A stretch of 16,709 bases of DNA from Candidatus Galligastranaerophilus gallistercoris (GTDB lineage: Bacteria > Cyanobacteriota > Vampirovibrionia > Gastranaerophilales > Gastranaerophilaceae), in assembly GCA_018710795.1 (NCBI GenBank), contig DVJH01000096.1, positions 1 to 16,709 of the forward strand. The letters run 5' to 3'. A program made the position numbers and the translations under genes. The notes under the pieces were generated by a model. That model was given only the letters and a program-made list of their open reading frames with translations, did not search any database and was not told the DNA's origin. Shown in pieces: positions 13,086 through 16,709 of the stretch; positions within the stretch are counted from its first letter, which is position 1; each line of letters opens with the position of its first letter.

Positions 13086-14082
13086 AATATCCGTTATAAT
13101 TCCTGTTTATAACAGCGAAAAATATCTTGAAAGATGCCTTAAATCGGTTATTTATCAAACTTATGAAAATCTTGAGATAATTTGCGTTAATGACGGTTCA
13201 GAGGATAATTCGCTTAATATTTTAGAAGATTTTAAGAAAAAAGATGAAAGAGTAAAAATTTTTTCAAAAGAAAATACGGGGTTATCGGACGCCAGAAACC
13301 ACGGAATCGATAAAGCAACGGGTGAATACATTTCTTTTGTTGATTCGGATGATTTTATTTCTTTAACTTTGTATGATGACTTTGTTAAAATTTTAAATCA
13401 TACGGGGCAAAACGTTGACATATATAATTTTAACGCTTATGCCATCAGGCAGGATAAAAAAAGTCTTTTTGACGATTTGTTTTTTGATATAAAAGATTGG
13501 AAAAATCATACTTCTTTATACGCAATTCATACGATTAAAGACAGCAGACGCCCCTTTAGCGGAAATTTCGGAGCGTATAATAAAATTTATAAAACCGATT
13601 TTCTAAAAAACAATAATATATGGTTTGAATCAAGAGTTATTTTTGAAGACCAGCCGTTTTACATAAAAACTTTTTTAAGGGCAAATTCAATTGTCGTAAA
13701 CGAAAAACCTTATTATATGTATTTTAAAAGAACCGAAAACAACATTATGAATACATTGTCAAATAAGACGTTTGACATTTTTAAAGTCGTTAATATTGTG
13801 GACGGCGAAGTTAAAAATTCAAAATTTTACGAATATTTAAAATATGCTCTTTTGCAGCATAAATACACAACTTTAAGCTATATGTTTTTTGAGACCGTTG
13901 ATGATAAAAAAGAAGAATTTTACGATGAAATGAAAAAAATTCTTCTTGATACAAAAAATGAAAATTTTGATATTGAAATTGCTTCAAAATTAAGAGGATA
14001 CCCGATATATCAAGATATTCTCGCTCTTGATAAAGACGGTTTTTTTGAAAAATATAAAAATAAAATTATCAAAGAAAGATAG
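13078..14082 (+). CDS. Family 2 glycosyltransferase (second of two)
   Basis: This 334-aa paralogue of the preceding gene has the same GT-A layout: 'ISVIIPVYNSEKYLERCLKS', 'EIICVNDGSEDNS' (D39), 'ISFVDSDDFIS' (D89/D91) and 'VIFEDQPFYIKTF'. The C-terminal third differs more, as expected if the two enzymes add different sugars. The ATG lies inside the end of the first gene (8-nt overlap), with AAGG upstream, so expression is coupled. It is a soluble cytoplasmic protein, likely associated with the membrane through its substrate. A weak hairpin follows at 14110-14131. Confidence 0.92.
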   Translation: MVKISVIIPVYNSEKYLERCLKSVIYQTYENLEIICVNDGSEDNSLNILEDFKKKDERVKIFSKENTGLSDARNHGIDKATGEYISFVDSDDFISLTLYDDFVKILNHTGQNVDIYNFNAYAIRQDKKSLFDDLFFDIKDWKNHTSLYAIHTIKDSRRPFSGNFGAYNKIYKTDFLKNNNIWFESRVIFEDQPFYIKTFLRANSIVVNEKPYYMYFKRTENNIMNTLSNKTFDIFKVVNIVDGEVKNSKFYEYLKYALLQHKYTTLSYMFFETVDDKKEEFYDEMKKILLDTKNENFDIEIASKLRGYPIYQDILALDKDGFFEKYKNKIIKER

Positions 14083-14109
14083 TAAAAAAGAAAATTTTTA
14101 AGTTTTGTA

Positions 14110-14131
14110 AAGACTGTTAAAAATCAGTTTT
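14110..14131 (+). terminator. Weak possible terminator after the glycosyltransferases
   Basis: AAGACTG and CAGTTTT can pair over 7 bp (one G-U) around an 8-nt loop. T residues occur only within the stem, so the hairpin is weak. Confidence 0.3.
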
Positions 14132-14135
14132 AAAG

Positions 14136-14172
14136 TATATTTGACTTTGGAGTATGTTTGATGTCAAATATA
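14136..14172. repeat. 10-bp inverted repeat over the rpsL promoter
   Basis: TATATTTGAC (14136-14145) and GTCAAATATA (14163-14172) are exact reverse complements separated by 17 bp. The right arm overlaps the -10 box of rpsL, and the left arm lies just upstream of the likely -35. It precedes the expected transcription start, so it would act as DNA, not RNA. Confidence 0.55.
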
Positions 14173-14174
14173 AT
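14146..14174 (+). promoter_or_regulatory. Promoter of rpsL-rpsG
   Basis: TTTGGA (14146-14151), a 17-bp spacer and consensus TATAAT (14169-14174). The predicted leader of about 26 nt carries AAGGA seven nt before the rpsL ATG. Confidence 0.6.
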
Positions 14175-14206
14175 ATGCTGATTACTGAATAAAAAAGGAA
14201 ATAATA

Positions 14207-14596
14207 ATGCCCACAATTAACCAATTAGTTAAGAAAGAAAGAAAAAGAATTTTAGATAAAACAAAATCACCGGCTCTTACAAACTGCCCTCAAAGAAGAG
14301 GTGTTTGCACAAGAGTTTATACAACGACGCCTAAAAAACCGAACTCTGCATTGAGAAAAGTTGCAAGGGTAAGATTGACAAACGGTTTTGAAGTAACGTC
14401 ATATATCCCGGGCATCGGTCATAACTTACAGGAACACTCCGTTGTTATGATTAGAGGCGGCAGGGTTAAAGACCTCCCCGGCGTTCGTTATCACATCATA
14501 AGAGGTACATTGGACACCGCAGGCGTTCAAAACAGAACACAATCAAGATCAAAATACGGCGCTAAAAAAGCAAAACAGGGCGGCGCCAAAAAATAA
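14207..14596 (+). CDS. rpsL: Small ribosomal subunit protein uS12
   Basis: S12 sits at the decoding centre of the 30S subunit and tunes accuracy. The 129-aa protein carries the conserved 'CPQRRGVCTRVYTTTPKKP' and 'GGRVKDLPGVRYHIIRG'. K43 and K88 are the residues whose mutation usually gives streptomycin resistance or dependence; both are wild type. D89, the methylthiolation site in some bacteria, is present. The basic tail KKAKQGGAKK is typical. It is preceded by a clear Shine-Dalgarno and a TATAAT promoter and followed by rpsG after 66 bp, the usual str-operon order. Confidence 0.98.
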   Translation: MPTINQLVKKERKRILDKTKSPALTNCPQRRGVCTRVYTTTPKKPNSALRKVARVRLTNGFEVTSYIPGIGHNLQEHSVVMIRGGRVKDLPGVRYHIIRGTLDTAGVQNRTQSRSKYGAKKAKQGGAKK

Positions 14597-14601
14597 TTAA
14601 A

Positions 14602-14636
14602 GAGTTGCAATAATTCGTGCTGAACCATTACAACTT
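14602..14636 (+). promoter_or_regulatory. Stem-loop in the rpsL-rpsG intergenic mRNA
   Basis: The mRNA can fold as AGTTG-c-AAT-aa-TTC, loop GTGCT, GAA-cc-ATT-a-CAACT. That gives 11 Watson-Crick pairs plus a closing G-U, interrupted by symmetric 1x1 and 2x2 internal loops. In E. coli the S12-S7 intercistronic RNA is the S7 autoregulatory target; whether this structure does the same is inference. Confidence 0.35.
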
Positions 14637-14662
14637 AGATTAAAGAAAGGCTAATTAAAAAC

Positions 14663-15133
14663 ATGTCAAGACGTTCAAAACCGGCAAAAAGAATTCCGGC
14701 ACCGGATCCGATATATAACAGCGTTGATATTGCTAAATTTATCAACCGTCTTATGAAAAGAGGCAAAAAATCCATTGCTCAAAGAATTTTCTATTCTTCA
14801 ATGGATAAAATTCAGGAAAAAACAAAAGAAAATCCCATTGATGTTTTCAAAAAAGCATTAACAAACGCAACCCCTCTTATTGAAGTAAAAGCTCGCCGTA
14901 TCGGCGGTTCAACATATCAAGTGCCCGTTGAAGTTAAGCCCGACAGAGGTCAGGCTCTGGGTTCATGCTGGCTGATTGAATCCGCAAGAAAAAGAAGCGG
15001 TAAATCCATGATTGAAAAATTAACCAACGAAATTATGGACGCTTCAAACGGAATCGGCGCTTCATGCAAAAAACGTGAAGATACGCACAAAATGGCTGAA
15101 GCAAATAAAGCTTTTGCACACTACAGATACTAA
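14663..15133 (+). CDS. rpsG: Small ribosomal subunit protein uS7
   Basis: S7 nucleates assembly of the 30S head by binding the 3' domain of 16S rRNA, and contacts the E-site tRNA. The 156-aa protein has normal length and conserved blocks: 'FINRLMKRGKKSIAQRI', 'IEVKARRIGGSTYQVPVEV', 'ESARKRSGKSM', and a C-terminus ending 'KAFAHYRY'. AAAGG lies 12 nt before the ATG, rather far. In many bacteria fusA and tuf follow; here a strong terminator ends the unit directly, so the elongation-factor genes must be elsewhere. Confidence 0.98.
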   Translation: MSRRSKPAKRIPAPDPIYNSVDIAKFINRLMKRGKKSIAQRIFYSSMDKIQEKTKENPIDVFKKALTNATPLIEVKARRIGGSTYQVPVEVKPDRGQALGSCWLIESARKRSGKSMIEKLTNEIMDASNGIGASCKKREDTHKMAEANKAFAHYRY

Positions 15134-15148
15134 TCCAAATAAATTTAT

Positions 15149-15181
15149 AAAAGACCTCTTAGATTTAAGAGGTCTTTTTTT
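15149..15181 (+). terminator. Intrinsic terminator after rpsG
   Basis: AAGACCTCTTA / TAAGAGGTCTT form an 11-bp stem (15151-15161 with 15166-15176) around a GATT loop, flanked by A and T runs that extend it. A T-tract runs to 15181. It closes rpsL-rpsG and lies directly against the lpd promoter. Confidence 0.9.
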
Positions 15182-15182
15182 G

Positions 15183-15191
15183 TGGTAAAAT
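15183..15191 (+). promoter_or_regulatory. Extended -10 promoter of lpd-lipA
   Basis: TGGTAAAAT is an extended -10 box whose hexamer (15186-15191) ends 10 nt before the lpd ATG. The -35 position falls inside the preceding terminator and is poor. No Shine-Dalgarno lies between, so the leader is a few nt at most. Confidence 0.5.
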
Positions 15192-15201
15192 TTCTAATAT
15201 T

Positions 15202-16476
15202 ATGGAAGAATTTGATTTAATTATTATAGGTTTGGGACCGGGCGGTATAAGAGCGGCAAATAATGCAAGAGAAAATAATTTAAGCGTGCTTGCGTTTGAA
15301 AAAGATAATACGGGCGGATGCTGTCTAAACAGAGGCTGTGTTCCTACAAAGGCAATTTTACATTCGGCTGAAATTTATGATGAAATTTCAAATTCAAAAA
15401 AATCAGGGATTGATATTGAAGGCGAAATTAAAATCAATTTTCAAAATATAATAAAAAGAAAAAACGATATAGTCCAAAAAATAACAAAAGCGGCAGAAAA
15501 CGAACTCGTCAAAAAAGGCGTTAAAATTATAAAAGAAGAAGCATTTCCCGATTTTAAAAATTTAACCGTAAACGGATACAAGGGAAAAAATATAATCGTT
15601 GCAACGGGAAGTATGCCGTATGAACTTTCAAACTTAAAATTTAATAAAAAAGATATTTTAAGTTCGGATGATATTTTAAATCTTGAAAATCTTCCAAAAT
15701 CAATTGCAATAATAGGTTCGGGCGCAATCGGAATTGAGTGGGCAAGAATTTTTTCTTCATTTAATGTTCAGACAACCTTAATTGAAAAAGAAAACAACAT
15801 TATCCCCAATTCGGACATCGACGTACAAAAAAGAATTTTAAGAATTTTAAAAATGAAAAAAGTTAAAGTTATAACAGGGTGCGCCGCAAAAACTTTTGAA
15901 AATAAAATTTTGACTTTAGATAACGGGGAAAAAATTGAAGCGGATATCGTTCTTGTTGCAGCGGGAAGAAAAAGAAGCGCATTTGAAGGGCTTATAATTA
16001 ACCCCGATTTAACGACAAATTATAAAAATGTATATGCAATAGGCGATATTATTGCAAAAAAAATGCTTGCGCACACTGCAAATATGCATGCTGATTGTAT
16101 TATAGATAAAATAACAAATAAAAAACGTTCAATAACCCCTGACAGTTTGATTCCATCAGTCATATACGGAATCCCCGAAGCCGCGTCCGTCGGAATAACC
16201 GAACGGGAAGCAGATGAAAATTACAGAATATACAATCTGCAATTGTCTTATCTTGCAAAATCATGGTGCGACAATAAAATTGACGGGTTTATAAAAATAA
16301 TCACAAAAGACAATTTAATAAAAGGCGCTCATATCGTATCGCCCGAAGCTTCAAGCTTAATATCGGGCATTCAGGCATTTATCAATACAAATTATTCCGT
16401 CGATAAAATAAAAGAAATCGTTTTTGCGCACCCCACATATTCCGAAGGCATATATGAGGCAATAATAAATGGATAA
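15202..16476 (+). CDS. lpdA: Dihydrolipoamide dehydrogenase (E3)-like flavoprotein
   Basis: This is a class I pyridine-nucleotide disulfide oxidoreductase that reoxidises dihydrolipoamide of 2-oxoacid dehydrogenase or glycine-cleavage complexes, passing electrons through FAD to NAD+. Motifs: FAD-binding 'IIGLGPGGIRAANNA'; the redox disulfide CLNRGC (C41/C46); NAD-binding 'IAIIGSGAIGIEWARIF' from about 167; second FAD motif 'VYAIGD'; and C-terminal 'FAHPTYSE' with the His-Glu base pair. At 424 aa it is shorter than the usual 460-475. One gap is visible between 'VAAGR' and 'VYAIGD', and linkers are short throughout. The redox motif starts GGCC, so an extra Cys (C40) sits beside the disulfide where Thr or Val is usual. 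The overlap with lipA supports a lipoamide substrate. The specific complex is not identifiable here. Confidence 0.88.
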   Translation: MEEFDLIIIGLGPGGIRAANNARENNLSVLAFEKDNTGGCCLNRGCVPTKAILHSAEIYDEISNSKKSGIDIEGEIKINFQNIIKRKNDIVQKITKAAENELVKKGVKIIKEEAFPDFKNLTVNGYKGKNIIVATGSMPYELSNLKFNKKDILSSDDILNLENLPKSIAIIGSGAIGIEWARIFSSFNVQTTLIEKENNIIPNSDIDVQKRILRILKMKKVKVITGCAAKTFENKILTLDNGEKIEADIVLVAAGRKRSAFEGLIINPDLTTNYKNVYAIGDIIAKKMLAHTANMHADCIIDKITNKKRSITPDSLIPSVIYGIPEAASVGITEREADENYRIYNLQLSYLAKSWCDNKIDGFIKIITKDNLIKGAHIVSPEASSLISGIQAFINTNYSVDKIKEIVFAHPTYSEGIYEAIING

Positions 16477-16709
16477 AACGTATTTGAGGCTGCCTGAATA
16501 TTTAAAGCGCCCGATTGCAAAGCTTGATGATATCGAAAATAAAAACGTAAGGAATATTTTATCAAAATATCACCTGAACACGGTCTGTGAAAATGCCAGA
16601 TGCCCGAATAAAACCCAATGCTGGGGCGAGTGCACCGCAACATTTTTAATTATGGGAAAAGTTTGTACAAGAAATTGCAGATTTTGCAACATTACATCCG
16701 ATAACCCGA
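16469..16709 (+). CDS. lipA: Lipoyl synthase, N-terminal part (runs off the window)
   Basis: LipA inserts two sulfurs into protein-bound octanoyl groups to make lipoate, sacrificing an auxiliary iron-sulfur cluster. The 80 visible codons contain the auxiliary-cluster motif CxxxxCxxxxxC in 'CENARCPNKTQCW' and the radical-SAM motif CxxxCxxC in 'CTRNCRFC', an arrangement specific to LipA. The ATG lies inside the last codons of the lpd gene (8-nt overlap), so both are co-transcribed and coupled. The product acts on lipoyl domains used with the Lpd next door. The 3' part is outside the window. Confidence 0.95.
   Translation, partial: MDKTYLRLPEYLKRPIAKLDDIENKNVRNILSKYHLNTVCENARCPNKTQCWGECTATFLIMGKVCTRNCRFCNITSDNP

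Noticed and set aside
15202..16476. Mercuric or glutathione reductase instead of Lpd
   Set aside because: There is no C-terminal Cys pair or N-terminal metal-binding domain as in MerA, and the gene overlaps lipA, which favours lipoamide. Not fully excluded.

Overview
The window is an AT-rich chromosomal segment (many A/T-ended codons, compact intergenes) made almost entirely of bacterial housekeeping genes. Nothing marks it as phage, plasmid or island: there are no integrases, transposases, CRISPR repeats or tRNAs. The gene set (folate-type TrmFO, PanD, Ndk, Tgt, rpsL-rpsG, a lipoamide dehydrogenase next to lipA), the low-GC composition and Asn/Gln-rich hypothetical membrane proteins with an N-terminal 'NPSFKG' segment would fit a gut-type non-photosynthetic cyanobacterial relative (Gastranaerophilales/Melainabacteria). 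That placement is inference from style and memory, not proved by the sequence.

Layout. 1-185 is the tail of a TPR protein that runs out of frame into a 5'-truncated CDF cation-efflux gene (to 631), which looks like a deletion junction or an assembly join. rlmN (minus) and trmFO (plus) diverge from only 29 bp. trmFO is followed by the leucyl aminopeptidase gene pepA and a strong terminator (4537-4567). Next come a hypothetical glycine-zipper membrane protein, a convergent MscS channel gene, a TPR protein, and a two-gene minus-strand operon of apparently paralogous hypothetical membrane proteins (7009-9154). panD (minus) follows. The 247-bp gap between panD and an unknown 148-aa gene carries a plus-strand terminator with no gene in front of it and is the best candidate for a new small RNA. 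Then come ndk-tgt, two overlapping family-2 glycosyltransferases, rpsL-rpsG with its own terminator, and lpd overlapping lipA, which runs off the window.

How the genes work together. rlmN, trmFO and tgt modify rRNA and tRNA. pepA recycles peptides. panD supplies beta-alanine for CoA. lpd and lipA belong to lipoate-dependent dehydrogenase or glycine-cleavage metabolism. The glycosyltransferases probably build a surface polysaccharide.

Most notable points. (1) Six genes without a Shine-Dalgarno sequence (rlmN, trmFO, the 4600 gene, panD, the first glycosyltransferase, lpd) each have a TAAAAT/TAGAAT box ending only 6-10 nt before the start codon. Genes with a Shine-Dalgarno have their -10 boxes 26-39 nt upstream. 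This suggests systematic leaderless transcription. (2) The rlmN and trmFO -10 boxes stand back to back, 3 bp apart. (3) There is a candidate CU-repeat small RNA at about 9779-9841. (4) There are a tandem hypothetical gene pair, regulatory palindromes in the 9155-9267 gap, and a 10-bp inverted repeat over the rpsL promoter.
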